Assembly: GCF_020497125.1 (NCBI RefSeq)
Contig: NC_059084.1
Coordinates: 5,731,501-5,795,500, forward strand
Source: Mauremys mutica
Lineage: Eukaryota > Chordata > Testudines > Geoemydidae
Reading direction: 5' to 3'
DNA length: 64,000 nt
The notes under the pieces were generated by a model. That model ran no database searches. It was not told the origin of the DNA and saw only the letters and a list, made by a program, of their open reading frames with translations. Positions within the stretch are counted from its first letter, which is position 1; each line of letters starts with the position of its first letter. Below are positions 42,590 through 55,956 of the stretch, in pieces. Made by a program: the position numbers and the translations under genes.

Positions 42590-43945
42590 TGGACGTCAGA
42601 GGTTTAGGGACACTCAGAGCGTGGGATTGTGTCTCTGAACATCTTGGTTAATAGCCATTGATGGACCTATCCTCCATGAATTTATCTAATTCTCGTCTCA
42701 ATCCAGTTATACTTTTGGCCTTCACAACATCCCCTGGCAACGAGTTCCACATGTTGACTGTGCATTGTGTGAAGAAGTGCTTCCTTTTGTTTGTTTTAAA
42801 CCTGCTGCTTATTAATTTCATTGGGTGCCCCTGGTTCCTGTGTTATGTGAAGGGGTAAATAACACTTCCTTATTCACTTTCTTGGCACTATTCATGATTT
42901 TATAGACCTTTATCATATTTGTCTCTTTCCCAAGCTGAAGAAGTGGGCGTACCATGAATTTATGTGGTGGCATTATGATATTTTCTGTCTCATTATCTAT
43001 CCCTTTCCTAATGGTTCGTAACATTCTGTTTGTTTCTTTGAGTGCCATGGCACATTGCACAGATGTTTTCAGAGAAAGATCTCTTTCTTGAGTGGTAACA
43101 GCTAATTTAGACCTCATCGTTTTATAGGTATGATTGGGATTCTGTTTTCCAATGTGCATTACTTTGCATTTATCAAGATTGAATTTCACCTGCCATATTG
43201 TTGTCAGTCATTCAGTTTTGTGAGATCCCTTTGTAACTCTTCGCAGTTAGCTTTGGACTTAACTACCTTGAGTAATTTTGTGTCGTCTGCAAGCTTTGCC
43301 CCCTCATTGTTTACCCCCTTTTCCATATCATTTGTGAATATGTTGAACAGCACTGGTCCCAGTCCAGATCCTTGGAGGACCCTGCTATTTACCTCTCTCC
43401 ACTTTGAAAATTGACCATTTATTCCTACCCCTTGTTTCCCATCTTTTAACCAGTTACCAATCCATGAGAAGACCTTCCCTCTTAATCCATGACTACTTAC
43501 TTTGCTTAAGAGCCTATGGTGAGGGACTTTGTCATAGGCTTTCTGAAAGTCCAAGTACACTCTTGTACACATGCTTGTTGACGCTCTCAAAGAATTCTAA
43601 TAGAATAACGAGGCATGTTTTTCCTTTACAAAAGCCGCATTGACTCTTCCCCAACATATTGTATTCATATGGTCTGATAATTCTGTTCTTTACTATAGTG
43701 TCAACCAGTTTGCCAGGTGCTGAAGTTAGGCTTATCGGCCTGTAATTGCCAGGATCACCTCTGGAGTCTTTTTTAAAAATTGGCATTACATTAGCTATCC
43801 TCCAGTCCTCTGGTACAGAGGTTCATTTAAATGATAGGTTACGTAACACAGTTAGTAGTTCTGCAATTTCATATTTGAGTTCCTTCAGAACTCTTGGGTG
43901 AATACCATCAGGTCCTGGTGACTTATTACTAGTAAATTTATCACA
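42590..43945 (-). mobile_element. CR1-clade LINE fragment with reverse transcriptase remnants
   Basis: The minus strand encodes pieces of a CR1/L3-type reverse transcriptase in two or more frames. VYLDFQKAYDKVPHHRL (catalytic motif A) and SRVLQGSGLGPVLFNIF (motif B) lie in one frame at 43204-43590, followed by LADD at 43282-43293 where an active enzyme has YADD or FADD. MKFNLDKCKVMHIGKQN continues at 42818-43189, and an upstream piece with GDPGNYRPISLTSAPGKL lies at 43532-43786. Frameshifts between them and the altered motif show a dead, 5'-truncated copy. The 3' UTR part lies near 42600-42800 on the plus-strand map. Confidence 0.9.
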
Positions 43946-45699
43946 TAAGTATGTGCCTCAAGCTGATTTTTTTTTTTTTTAAATTTCAACCAAAATCATT
44001 CATCCATTTCTCAGAACAAGGTTGGGAGAAAATACAGTGTTTTACCCATGTTAAAAAAATTACAACCATGTTTAATACTTCCATGTTCTGCTCCACTACA
44101 GTGTTTGTGAGAGAACAGGGTTAGGTTGGTGCAGTGAAGCCATATCAAATAATGCAACTTTGGTTTTGGAGTGTCTTTCCTACAAAAACATGGACTCATT
44201 TCTGTTGGTGTTGAATTCTCTTAATTCCCACCAAGTCAATGTGAGCTGATGGCACTCAGCACCTGGCAGGATCAGGCCCTGTATCACATAGTATTTTGCA
44301 CAGTTACAGGTTATTGACCTCACTTATGGCTTCTGGTGATCAAGGGTCAAAAATGGCGTAAGTCTCAAATGAAAATAAGCAAATTATTCTGGTGACCTTA
44401 AGTCGGTCTCCCGAACATAGTTACAATAGACATTGTTATCTAGTTATAACAGACCCACATTACAAGGGGGATGATTGGCGATCTCACTGCTGCTAAATAA
44501 AGGTATCGCAGATTGGCACAGAAGCGTATTGCATATTGCGGGATCTTGCCAGCCCTCTATCTGGCTCTATCCAGTGCTGTTAGATCTTCTATTTCCACAA
44601 CTTCAATTATTTAAAGGGACACTAATTATATTCTAAGTAAAAATAATTGAGCTGCACTGACAGTTACCCTATGGGGAAGAACAGACCCTTGGGATTGCAG
44701 AGAAGTACTTTTTCTTTAAATGCGGACCCTCAATTGTCTTTCCTTTCCATCCAGAGTCCAGGGCAGGAGTCATTCTTCCACAGTAAAAATGAATGATGCC
44801 ATGTCCTCACCTCACTGAACATGCCAAGCGACTTCAGCTCCCCACACAATTCCGTTAGCTCTATCCTGGCCAACCAGAATATGACACCTTATAATATATA
44901 ACTTGAAGAAGCTGGGGGATCATATCCATTTATTATAAAGCACCGAAATATAAAAGTGTGGACGGCTTGATGGGAAATATCTCAAGCAGAAGTCATGAGC
45001 TGATGTAGAGAGGAGATTGCTTTATCGTAACCTTTGGGCTTTTTTAACTGCATGACAGCCAATAGGGAGCTAAACTAAGCAGTTCTTCCACCTATCCACC
45101 AGCTCTGTCTGGCTTCAGTATTTCTAAGGTGCTGTTGGCATGTTAGAACCTTTCTCCCCTAAAGCCTGCTCTTTGGTTATTACTAGGGTGCCTGGCCTAC
45201 TTTTTAAAGTTATTTTCTGACACTCCCCCTCCAAAAACCCTAAACCACAAAAAAAGACTTTACGAACAAATTTATAATCAGCAATTCATGTGGAGTATTG
45301 TGTTCCCTCTGCACAGTGGAAGCCCCAGCAGTTCTTTCAGAGGGAGCCCAAGCTAACGAACTAATCTAAGTCCCGGAAATTTGCTGACATTTGATGGCTG
45401 TGGCACATGCACAAAGAAATAATGCAAAAAGCAGCAAACCCCGTAGAACCACGTCGTTTTGTGCAGGCACCTGGTGGGGAAACAGGGCTTGCAGGGGGAA
45501 GAGGTTGACGGCAGGGATGGGGAACGTTAAGGATATGGTATCCCTTTAAGGTTTAAAGGAAGAGAAAGTGCAATCAGGATGAAATCCATTATTTCAGGGT
45601 TGGCTGTGCAACCCCTGTGTTTTTAAGCATTTACAACAGGACTTCTCCTAGGGCTTAGTGCTCTCTGGTGTATGGAAGAGAAATGATCCCTTAGGATGT

Positions 45700-45960
45700 C
45701 ACATGGGGGTAAGAAGCAATCAAAGGAATTTAAGAAAGAGAAGATATAGGCTGAATACCATGAAATTAACTGACTACAGAATAACTCCCTGCGTGAATGG
45801 GTGGGATCCCTATTACTTGAGACATTTAAAATCTCTTTGGATTCCACAGGAGGTGATGTCCTGTAGGCACCAACCTAACTCATGCCCTCTATAGAAAGAT
45901 AATTTCTTATAAGGGACAATCTTACTCCTGGGGTGGGGAATGGATTAGATGATCTCATAG
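45700..45960 (+). mobile_element. CR1-like LINE 3' tail
   Basis: 'tttggattccacaggaggtg' and the closing 'gaatggattagatgatctca' followed by 'tag' are the form of CR1-clade 3' ends on the plus strand. It is diverged and has no reading frame. Confidence 0.5.
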
Positions 45961-47024
45961 TTCTTTTTCTTCTGTCTCCTTGCTGTGCTTCTCTGAGTGT
46001 TTGAAAGATACACCAAGAATGATGTGTATGAAGCTTAGTTGATAAACAGCCTTGGATATAGCCTGAACCTTAAAGAGCCCTGTCTCGAGTGATCTGTTAG
46101 TCCCATGACAGATTGTTCTATAGGATCTCATGGAGTGGAACTGGTTAGCAACCTTGATGTGCCACAGCTATGCACTTGCACAGTCAAAACCTACTGAGAC
46201 TGATGCTCTTTCCTTTGCTATTAGAGCTCTAACTGGATTACAGAAGACAAGTCACTCAGAGAGGCTGCTGTTTTGATTAGCTAAAAACAGATTAACAGTG
46301 TCAGCGAGATACTCAGTTGTTTCAGCTCGACAGGTGCCCAAAGGCAAAGTACCCACATTTCCTGTGTGGATCATGCATCTTAAAAAGGATGTAGTCAGAG
46401 TGCCAGTGTGTGGTGTTTAGATGCTGCTTGTGATTATTAGAACTAGGAGCACTGGCCGTTGGGAGTCTGAAAGGACAGGAAGGAGGGGGGAGGAGTTGAG
46501 GCATAGTGAGAGTTAGAGGGTGCAGCAGCAGCTTGGTACAGAGGTTTCCACTGTAAAAATAAAGTCCTGTTGAAGTTTGTTTGATACAACTCAGATACTC
46601 CGGTGGTGAGGATGGTATAAGAACTGAAATGGAACAGGAATAGAAAACAGAATCTGGCTTTGATATGCAAACTAAAAACCAGACTGAGAAGACTTTGCAA
46701 AACCGAGCCCCAGCCCAGGTTTGGTCCATTTCTGTAGAAACTAGAGGTGGGTTAAATACAGAGCCATTGTTCCAACCCCCCTGAAATTCAGGCAAAATGA
46801 GATCTAGAGCTGAGCCTCCCCAGGTTTTGGTTTTTCAAAGCCTAAACCCAGCTGATGAGGTTCCGAGAAACCAAACCAACCACTGGTGTGTTGCTCAGCT
46901 CCCTGAGTGAGGTGTTCTTTACAAAGGGACCTTTATAACAGACCCTAATAAAAATGTGGGAGAGAATGCAGGAGTACAGAAATGTGGGAAGGTGTGATAA
47001 GGAATCAATACCTATGGAACTATT

Positions 47025-47225
47025 TATTATTAATCATCATTATTATTATTTTATTATTAATTCATTAATCACCGTAGCACTTAATAACCCAATCAGGGCC
47101 CACTGTGCTGGGTGCTGTACAAATACATAGCAAAGAGACAGTCTCACAGATCTTACTCTCTAAACATGTGATGAGAGACAACGGTTGGAGATGGATAGTG
47201 AAATGAGGGGAAGGACCAGGTTACA
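47025..47225 (-). mobile_element. MIR-type SINE, reversed, with an ATT-rich tail
   Basis: An (ATT)-rich run at 47025-47070 is followed by 'cagggcccactgtgctgggt', 'gctgtacaaatacatagcaa' and 'gagacagtctcacagatctt', the reversed tail and middle of the long amniote MIR. Confidence 0.8.
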
Positions 47226-48706
47226 GTGACAAAGTAAGCGGCAGTCACAGCCTGCCTGCTCCCCTACCATTGTACTAAGAGGCGTTAGTTGCAGGATCAC
47301 CAGGGTGAATCATGAGACGTTTGGCACATTGTCGCTTGGAGAACTGAGGTTTATTCTCTCTTCTGAGTGTGTGTGGACTGGCCACTAGTTCGAAAGGAGG
47401 AGACCCTCTTAGTTATGAACTTTCAGGCCAGTGAATTTCCGGATACCTCGTTTGTAAACGGACTCCTGCTTTCCTGAAAGCTTTGTTTTATGGTGCTCTC
47501 TTCTTATAGCTGTGCCGCCGAGGGACGTGACAAAATCAGAGCGAAATACAGCTGAGATAGCTGGGGTTACTGCCGTGCACTGCAATAGCTTACAGCACTA
47601 GGGCAGTAGATAAGAACACAGGTTCTGCTGATGGGCTGTCAGTCCTTATGAAGTTATTACCGCCCACAGGGGGAAAGCCTTACCATAAATACTGACATAC
47701 ACGGTGACTCGTACGTACAGAAACTACCCCGTCTCATATTTCAAGAACGAGTAAACCTAGGAGCTTGTTCCCTAGTAGACACTCAGCCCGTCTCTTTATT
47801 GTGATATCTGTTCAGTGCAGCTGAAGGGTAATTTCAATACCCAGTGCAACAGGAAAATATAAAAGTCAAAGAAAAGATTAATTAACGTACTATGTAGTAA
47901 AAAGTAACGGCAATCCATATTTATTATGCTAACAGTGTCCCCAGCTGAAATAAGAGCTCCATTGTGGTGCTGCACATACACATGGTAAGAGACCATCCTG
48001 CACCCAAAAAGTTTATCAAAAAGTATCAGAAAGACAAGACAGATGAAAGACAGGAGAAAGGGCTGCAGCAGACAGCTATCAGGATGGTGTCTGCCCAAAC
48101 ATCATCTTGGTTCCACTCTACCGTTTGATGTTATTTCTGTTTTGTTTTTTTTCTGGTTTTGTTTGTGGGGTTTGCAAAAGAATGTCTGAGTTCTTGGGGC
48201 TGAGGTGGGGTGAGGAGAAGGCAGGAGGGGAGGCGCTAATAGGAACGTGGAGTGGTAAAAACAAGCTTATTCAGATTTTCCAGCCCAATAGGAAATTGAT
48301 GCTGATGATCCTGAACATCCTGCTCAGGAATAACATAATCATAAATATCAATCTCCAGCATCCTCTGTGTTGTTTTTCATAAAATGTGGCCTTGGCCTGT
48401 GTTTTGTCCCAAGTGTTGCTGATGGTGCATTTGAGGAATGCTGGCTATATCCTTCATGTGGGGCTTAGGTGGCCTGTTATCTCTGAGACACATGCATATC
48501 AGCAAAATGTCCAGTTGCATCAGTTTCCGTTCCCTTTGTCAATGACGCGGTTCTTGAGAACCCCCCATGATAAGATACTACCGGACTGCTGTCCACCCTT
48601 TGCCTGGACCTGGCTATCAGTGTCGCAGCCTACAGTGTGCTCATTTGCCTTCAACAATATCTTTAGCTACAATACGGTACATAGATCCAAGGATTCCAGT
48701 TGAGTT

Positions 48707-51010
48707 TGTAACACTCTGTACCTCAAAATAGCACCCTGGAACCCCCATTGTGATGGGTTGGATCACAGAAACCCCCTTGGGAACTGCCAACTGATGTGCC
48801 AAGACTATTTCTGCCCCTGCTTTCCCTGCCAGCTTGGGACTCCAGCACCCTGTCTTGTTGAGCCAGACACGCCAGTCTGCTCCAACACAGACCCAGGGTC
48901 TGAACCACGTGTCCCAAAGCTGCAAACTTAACTGAATGCAACTTAAGAAGTATTCCTGTCTTTAACATTCAGATGCCCAACTCTGAATGGGGGCTAAACC
49001 ACAAATAAATCCACTTTACCGTGTATAAGCTTTATACAGGGTAAACTCATAAATTGTTCGCCCTCTATAACACTCAGAGAGAGATATGCACAGCTGTTTG
49101 CTCCCCCAGGTATTAATACATATTCTGGGTTAATTAATAAGTAAAAAGTGATTTTATTAAATACAGAATGTAGGATTTAAGTGGGTCCAAGTAGTAGCAG
49201 ACAGAACAAAGTGAATTACCAAGTAAAATAAAATAAAACACACAAGTCTGAGTCTAATACAGTGAGAAAACTGAGTACAGATAAAAACCTCACCCTTAGA
49301 GGAATTCCAGTAAGCTTCTTTTTACAGATTAGTCTCCTTCTAGTCTGGGTCCAGCAATCACTCAGACCCCCTGTGGTTACTGTCCTTTGTTCCAGTTTCT
49401 TTCAGGTATCCTTGGGGGTGGAGAGGCTCTCTCTTTAGTCAGCTGAAGACAAAATGGAGGGGTCTCCCAGGAGTTTAAGTAGACTTTCTGTTGTGGGTGG
49501 AGACCCGCTCCTCTCTCCTATGCAAAGTCCAGCTCCAAGATGGAGTTTTGGAGTCACATGGGCAAGTCACATGTCCATGCATGACTCCGCTTTTACAGAC
49601 AGCAGCCATTGCTTACCTGCTACTTTGAATGTCTTCATATAGACTTCTTATGTGGATTGGAGCCTCCCAAGATCCATTATCCCTTAAGTGCTTCTTGATT
49701 GGGCACTTAATTTGCACATTCCTTTCTCAAGAAGCTGACCAAATGCTTTACTACGGTTACTTAAAAATCAAGCCAGTACACAGCTAATATTCATAACTTT
49801 GAATACAAAAATGACACATGCATACAAATAGGATTAATAGATTCAGTAGATCATAGACCTTTACAGAGATATGTTACATGGCATATGTAGCATAAAACAT
49901 ATTCTAGTTATGTCATATATACATTCATAAGCATATTTCCATAAAGCCTTATGGGGGGCACCGTCACACCCGTATTCACCACTCTGATAGGATTATGATA
50001 TGTTTTGTCTGAAGTATGCCTTGTGAAGTATTATTTTAAAAAGCCTTGATTTGTGGAACATTAATACCTTGTTGAGTGGTGTGTACTATCATTGGATGTG
50101 AAGTTATGAAGTATTGCTATGTGTGTGTTACTGAAATACATTGTGAGGTTGGGACACACCCACAGCTGGCCTTTTAGTGGCAACAAAGGAGCAACTATCC
50201 CTGGCCAGACAGGTGTTGATGGCCCATCAAGAAGAATCCACTCGCCCAGAGACCTGTGCAATGGAGGTGGCCTAATCCCCCATCCAGGCAAAGATCTTTT
50301 TAGCAGCTGGAAGAAAGCAGAAAAGAGGGACAGTGATATCATCACTTGGCCTCTTCCCCACTCTCCCATCTCAACACCTGGAAGATCGTCTGGAAGAAAA
50401 AAGACTTTTGAACTGGGGTGATTGGTCCCAAGCTGGGAAGGGAATCCAGCCTGTGTATTGAGACCTGGGAGCTGCCTGTAACATCTATTAGGGTGAGAGA
50501 CAGCTCGATTCAAATCTTGCTTAGTCCATAGAATTTAGATTGCGAATTTATTTTTATTTCTTGTGTAATCAACGCTGATCCCTATACTTATAATCTGTCT
50601 TTCTGTAGTTACTAAATCTGTTTTATATTTTATCTAAAACAGTGTGGTTTTGGTTGAAGTGCTCAGGGAATCACAGCTCAGATTACAACGTCCACTTTCT
50701 TTGACAAAGTGGCAAACTAATTAATGAGCTTGCACAGACTTGAGCAGTGCAAAACAGTATATTGCTGGGGTGCAAGGCTGGGGTGAGCTGCTGGTGCCTC
50801 TCTCTGTATTATTCGCGAGTGGCTTAGAGAGCATTCATGCAATTTCGCTGGGTGTGAGGCTCCACATGCTGATGGCTGAATAATTGTAGCTCCTGGGGGG
50901 CGTTGGTTGCTTGTCACTGGCATAGCTTTGTGGGAGACAACCCAGGCTGGAGAATTAAGGGGGCAGAGTAGTCCCACAGTTCCAGGTTTCACCCCGGGGA
51001 TTCCGTTACA
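48707..51010. mobile_element. Older LTR-like element split by a younger LTR
   Basis: The outer ends TGTAAC (48707) and GTTACA (51010) form short inverted termini. The left piece, 48707-48748, ends in 'gcaccctggaacccccat' and the right piece resumes at 49969 with 'cccgtattcaccactctgat', in the order I associate with one continuous turtle repeat. The LTR at 48749-49968 interrupts it. The right piece runs through 'gttttatattttatctaaaa' and 'cagtgtggttttggttgaag' to 51010. Orientation and class are uncertain and no outer target duplication is evident. Confidence 0.5.
48749..49968 (-). mobile_element. Solo LTR, ERV-like, about 1.2 kb, same family as 30127-31224
   Basis: It reads TGTGATGGG at the left and CCGTCACA at the right. 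Its reverse complement follows the LTR at 30127-31224 along its whole length: 'gctctctctttagtcagctg' and 'gcaatcactcagaccccctg' are the counterparts of the plus-strand copy. The flanks CCCAT (48744-48748) and CCCGT (49969-49973) match 4 of 5 bases, as for a 5-bp duplication. It lies inside the older element 48707-51010. Confidence 0.82.
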
Positions 51011-51554
51011 GTTAATTTCTACAAAGTGCATATCTTATGGGCAATGTAACTGCTTCCTGGAAGAAATTAATATTATTTTTGATGACTTGTTAGGCCAATG
51101 ACCTTGTGGTGCCCTATGACAGATATGGCACATGCTAGTTTTATTTTCTGTAATCAGGTACGTGTCTGTGATGAATGAGTGCACCAAATTTTGAGGTTCC
51201 AGCTCTAAAGGGCACTTATTATATGGGTGTAGTTCAACAGGGTAGGTTGAACAGTTGAGATCAATTAGTTCTTGCAAAATCTGGCCAAAAGTTCTAGCCT
51301 GCACAAACCCTATGCTGTTAAAAGTGCTAGTTCAACACTCTGGCAGTGGGTGTATGTTTGTGGATTGATCCACGCTCTAGTGTCCCAGCAGAAACTCTGA
51401 TTTCTGTTGGGCTGGTCCAATGCAGAATAACATACTCCAGTAATGAAATGGCCACTGACCTTATCTGGCTTTAGCAGTGAACCTGTGCGTGTGGCGAGGT
51501 TGGTCTGGTCTCTGCAATTCAAATTAATGCAATGTGTGCACATAAACTTGTTGT

Positions 51555-51638
51555 GGGTTTGTACAGAGCCTATGACAATGGGCCCCTAGGAGCTACTTCA
51601 GTACAAATAAGAAACAGTAATAATAATAATAATAATGA
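51555..51638 (+). mobile_element. MIR-type SINE tail with (TAA)n end
   Basis: 'ggtttgtacagagcctatga' and 'caatgggcccctaggagcta' followed by a TAATAATAA run are the 3' end of a long amniote MIR. Confidence 0.75.
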
Positions 51639-52954
51639 ATGAAAATACCTGAAGGTAGGCTCAGAAGAAGAAGGGTTTTTTTTAATCAATGAGATTCATT
51701 TTATATCTTGCTCTTGCCTGTTTAGAAATGTGAGCACGATATTGATGGTTCAGCATTTAATAAAGGGAAGGGTAAGAGAAGTGAATCAGAACCACCAGTT
51801 CTGTTTTGTGCTGCTGTTTTATGGTGCATTCTGCAGCTAGGTGTGCTTTTGAATTTGACCAACCAAAGTACACAGTGAGATCAGTAGTGCAGTTGATGTC
51901 TAACACCCTGATCCAGCCAAACCGTACACATGTTGCAGTTACAGAACCTGTGCTAAGTTATGAGGACCAAAGTGTCACAGTTATAAAGCTAGGGCAGTTG
52001 GAGGTATCAGGCTGATGTAGCTGTTGAGCTGGTAAGTCACTGTTTTGTTTCCTTTTCATAGATCCTTCTTGTTTCGATGTGTCTGACACCACTGGAACTG
52101 CCATAGTCTGTCTAGCCAAATCCTCCTAACTAGACCTTTGCTCATGCCTCAGCATGTTGATTTGAGACTCCTGAGTCATCTTGTTAGGCAGAGAGCTATT
52201 TATTTCAGTGTTTATATTACATTTCAGAAGAATGGGTGTACCTCTTCCACTCCCGGACCCTGCCCTGTCTCTTTATATGTACTCTGGGCTTGAGTCAGCA
52301 ACCCAGAGAGCCTCAAAACTGGCGTAAGCCGCAGGAATCTCCGGACTGCTTAGCCTCTGCTTAGGCAAAGGGGGCATGACTAGGGGAACAGGAGCTTGTC
52401 TGTGACATCCGTTCACTTCAGTGATCCCTGGCTGCTAGAACAGCCCTGGGTGATGTGTGTGTTCTGGGCAACTGGTGTAAGTTAGAGCAGACCTCAGGCT
52501 ACTCTAATTCACAGTCAGGAACAGGGGGAGTGCAAAGGGGGATGAGATCCACTTTTTCACCCCTCCTGAGATGCACCAAGTGCAGCTAGGAATCTGAGCT
52601 TCTGTGTATATTATTCGCTGCAGTCTTATGGAATCATCATGGCCCCGGTTTTCAAAGACAGAGGCACAGAATATGCACGTGAACAGTTAACTGTGTCCTT
52701 AAAACCAGTATGTACGTACACAAATTGGGTATTTCTGGGCACAGATTCCCATCTCTGTGTGCAACTGCCTGAGCCACAACCTCGACCATGGGTTTTGTAG
52801 GAGCAGGTAACTGTGCATAGGGCCCCCGTACAAAACCTTGATAATGGTCAGGCAGCTGGTGTCCTGGGACTGCTGCTTATCACTGACCAGCATCACTTCA
52901 CTGGTATCTTTTGCTTCCCCATCACTTTATTGAATCCATCTGTTGTCTCTCACC

Positions 52955-53035
52955 TTAAACTTAGACCTCAAGCTTTTCAGGGCAGGTTCTGTAGCATCCT
53001 TCTGTTTGTACAGCACCTAGAAGTCAAATAATGTA
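52955..53035 (+). mobile_element. MIR-type SINE tail fragment
   Basis: 'agcttttcagggcaggttct' and 'ctgtttgtacagcacctaga' match the family tail; the copy is short and has lost its middle. Confidence 0.6.
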
Positions 53036-53089
53036 AATGCCTTGGAGGGGATACCCTTTATTCACACTGAATAGCCCCTCCCACTGAAA

Positions 53090-53186
53090 TTAATTGGGCT
53101 GCTCATAGATTAAGAACTAGATTTGTAAAGGTATATAGGGAAATAGGTCCCACTGAAATCAAAATGGGATTTTAAAAATCTGGCCC
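53090..53186. mobile_element. Palindromic short repeat
   Basis: 'aactagatttgtaaaggtat' on the left faces 'tttaaaaatctggccctaag' on the right around 'cccactgaaatcaaaatggg'. This is a decayed copy of a common palindromic amniote repeat ending in 'aaaaatctggccc'. Confidence 0.45.
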
Positions 53187-53804
53187 TAAGGTACTAAGTG
53201 TGAGTAAGGATGGCAAAATCTGGCTCTGTCTTAGGAGATCTCTCCGTCTTGCTACCAGGACTTTGTGCGGTCACCTATCTCCGTAGTATCTGAGTGCCTT
53301 ACTCATAAAAGTGATAGCAACAGTGAAAGTCAGTAGTGGGCTTCATGGCATTTCTGAAATGTCTCCCTTTTTGGGATAAAAACCTCTACTTTTGCTTTAT
53401 TAAAAATGTAATAAGTGTAAACATTTATACATAAATGTACATAATTCTATGAATTTACTCTAATTTTTAAGGGTTTTTTTCAGGGTTTGTGGCTGTTGAT
53501 TTTTTTTTTTAGTTGGTTGGATTTTTTTGTCTAGGAGGAGGTGAGGTACTTGAGATATTTTTGAGCACATCTCTCTCTCCCGTGGCATAATTAGTGAGGC
53601 CAACCTGTAAATAAGGACAGACAGCTCAGGTTTCAGAGGTGTACACAATACATGAGCCATCTGCTCAAAATAGGGCCTCACAGTGTATTTGGGGCACTTT
53701 CCCCTAGGTCCATTTCTCATTTTGGTCCATTTCAGTCTCTCAGAGTGCGGACTAGGTGCACAACAGTTCCGAATTTGGAAGAGCAAGAAATGGGCTCGTC
53801 CATG

Positions 53805-53927
53805 TAGGGTGACCAGACAGGAAGTGTGGAAAATTGGGATGGGGGTGAGGGGTAATAGGCGCCTATATAAGACACAGCCCCAAATATCGGAACTGTCCCT
53901 ATAAAATTGGGACATCTGGTCACCCTA
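53805..53927. mobile_element. 123-bp non-autonomous hAT-type transposon with perfect 8-bp target duplication
   Basis: The ends are TAGGGTGACCAGA and TCTGGTCACCCTA, perfect 13-bp inverted repeats. Identical 8-bp flanks CGTCCATG occur at 53797-53804 and 53928-53935. The interior contains 'gggacatctggtcacc' and 'aggcgcctatataagac' and has no coding capacity. The intact ends suggest a comparatively young insertion. Confidence 0.92.
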
Positions 53928-55339
53928 CGTCCATGTAATGGATCCCCAAATATCTGGAACGTATCCAGCTTCCATAAGGAAGTGAGGTCCTTTTCTAGTT
54001 AATGGCAGTGAGTGCTTATCCTAAAGCTGCGTTCACACCCAATTAGGCATTTCATTCTGAGCCAGCGGGGAGAGTCCTCATGTTATTATGTCTTAAAACT
54101 AAATTGCTAGTGCTTCATGCGGACTGCACAGCGGAAGCCGGGGGGACTGGGGAATTTAATATGTATTCTGTGCAAAACAAACTTTGTTCATGTGACCTTG
54201 CAGCTGTGGAGTCAGACACACAAATTCAAAGTTGTGCTTCCCCCAGCACTAGGATCTCACTCTCTTTTGCACATGTCCACTATCTTATATTAGGGACTGT
54301 TGTGTAAAACGTGTGTCTCTGTATATGCAATGCAGTCAGGATATGGTTACTATGACAATCAGACAGATATCAGTATCGTTGTTCTGTCTCTTAAGAGGTG
54401 CTCAGTTACTCCGGGGAGGAACACAATATAAAAACCTAGATAAATACATAGTATTTTCTGACCTCTTTGCATTTAAAGTCTCCATCAGAAATTGCATTCC
54501 CAAAGGTCTTTGCATTGGATTTCTTTGGTTTTCCCTTTTATAATAAATAAAAAGAACTGTAAGCAATGGCACCCTGACCTCTCACATCAGCTGTCGGAGT
54601 CAATAGGTGGTGTGAGATTCAGACAATCACATAGCCAAATAAATACACGTTTAAGTGAACAGTTTTCCTGGCCTTGGGTCATTGCAGAGTCTGGCTGTTA
54701 GTTGATCTGAACGGAACACAATGGAGAGGTAGGGTTGGGAGCTGGAACACACCCGCTTGCAGTAAAATCCGCGGGAGGAGGTTAAGGGGTAAAAACCTCA
54801 TGAAGAGCCTTTTGTGGATCCTTGGTTATTCCAGGGCGGGGGGACTGAGTTTGTCCCCAGGGAATGAGCTGCAGGGCTCATCCCCTGGAGGATCCCCAGG
54901 GAGCTTCTGTAGGAAGTCAGGGCTTCCTGGCCTCCCACGTTGACTTTATGCCCCATCTGCCCTTCCCCCAGGAGTCAGTAGAGACTCCTCAGGCTGTCTT
55001 ACCTTTTCTGGGTAAGCTTTGTGGGGCTGGCTGGGGGACAATGTTTCCCTGACCCCAACCCCACTCAGTGTGCGGCTGCGTCTCCCCCCATCAAGAGAGC
55101 TTCACTGGTCCTCAAAAGGGGACAGACGGACAGTGCTTTGAAGGCACCTGAGCACCCCTCCCATTTGCACTTTTGCAGGGAATCAGTAGCCAAAGAGTTC
55201 CACTGTGTATGGGCCTGATCTGGCCCTAGATTCTGATCTCAGGCTTACCGGTATAAATCCAGAGCCACCCCAAGGGCTGGGCTGGAGTGGTCTGGATTGA
55301 GACCAGTCTCTGAACTCACCCTTTAAAACCAGAGGCTCA

Positions 55340-55956
55340 CTCCATGGACATAAACTGGACACTAGGAAGTTTAGACTTGAAATTAGACGAAGGTTTCTAA
55401 CCATCAGAGGAGTGAAGTCCTGGAACAGCCTTCCAAGGGGAGCAGTGGGGGCAAAAGACATATCTGGCTTCAAGACTAAGCTTGATAAGTTTATGGAGGG
55501 GATGGTATGATGGGATACCCTAATTTTGGCAGTTAATTGATGTTTGATTATTAGCAGGTAAATATGCCCAGTGGTCTGTGCTGGGATGTTAGATGGGGTG
55601 GGATCTGAGTTACTACAGAGAATTCTTTCCTGGGTGCTGGCTGGTGAGTCTTGCCCACATGCTCAGGGTTTAACTGATCGCCATATTTGGGGTCGGGAAG
55701 GAATTTTCCTCCAGGGCAGATTGGCAGAGGCCCTGGAGGGTTTTCACCTTCCTCTGCAGTGTGGGGCATGGGTCACTTGCTGGAGGATTCTCTGCAGCTT
55801 GAGGTCTTCAAACCACAATTTGAAGACTTCAATAACTCAGACATAGGTTAGGGGTTTGTTACAGGAGTGGGTGGGTGAGATTCTGTGGCCTGCATTGTGC
55901 AGGAGGTCAGACTAGATGATCATAATGGTGCCTTCTGACCTTAAAGTCTATGATAC
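55340..55956 (+). mobile_element. CR1 LINE 3' end
   Basis: The stretch includes the end of the ORF2-type sequence (ACAGCCTTCCAAGG at about 55426). It continues with a 3' UTR containing 'tcgggaaggaattttcctcc' and 'gcaggaggtcagactagatg' and ends 'cttaaagtctatgatac', the usual CR1 terminus. It is the best-preserved CR1 tail here, on the plus strand. Confidence 0.85.

Noticed and set aside
46322..46795. A 157-codon minus-strand open frame
   Set aside because: It has no recognisable domain, lies in KCNQ2 intron 1, and has composition and splice context typical of chance frames.
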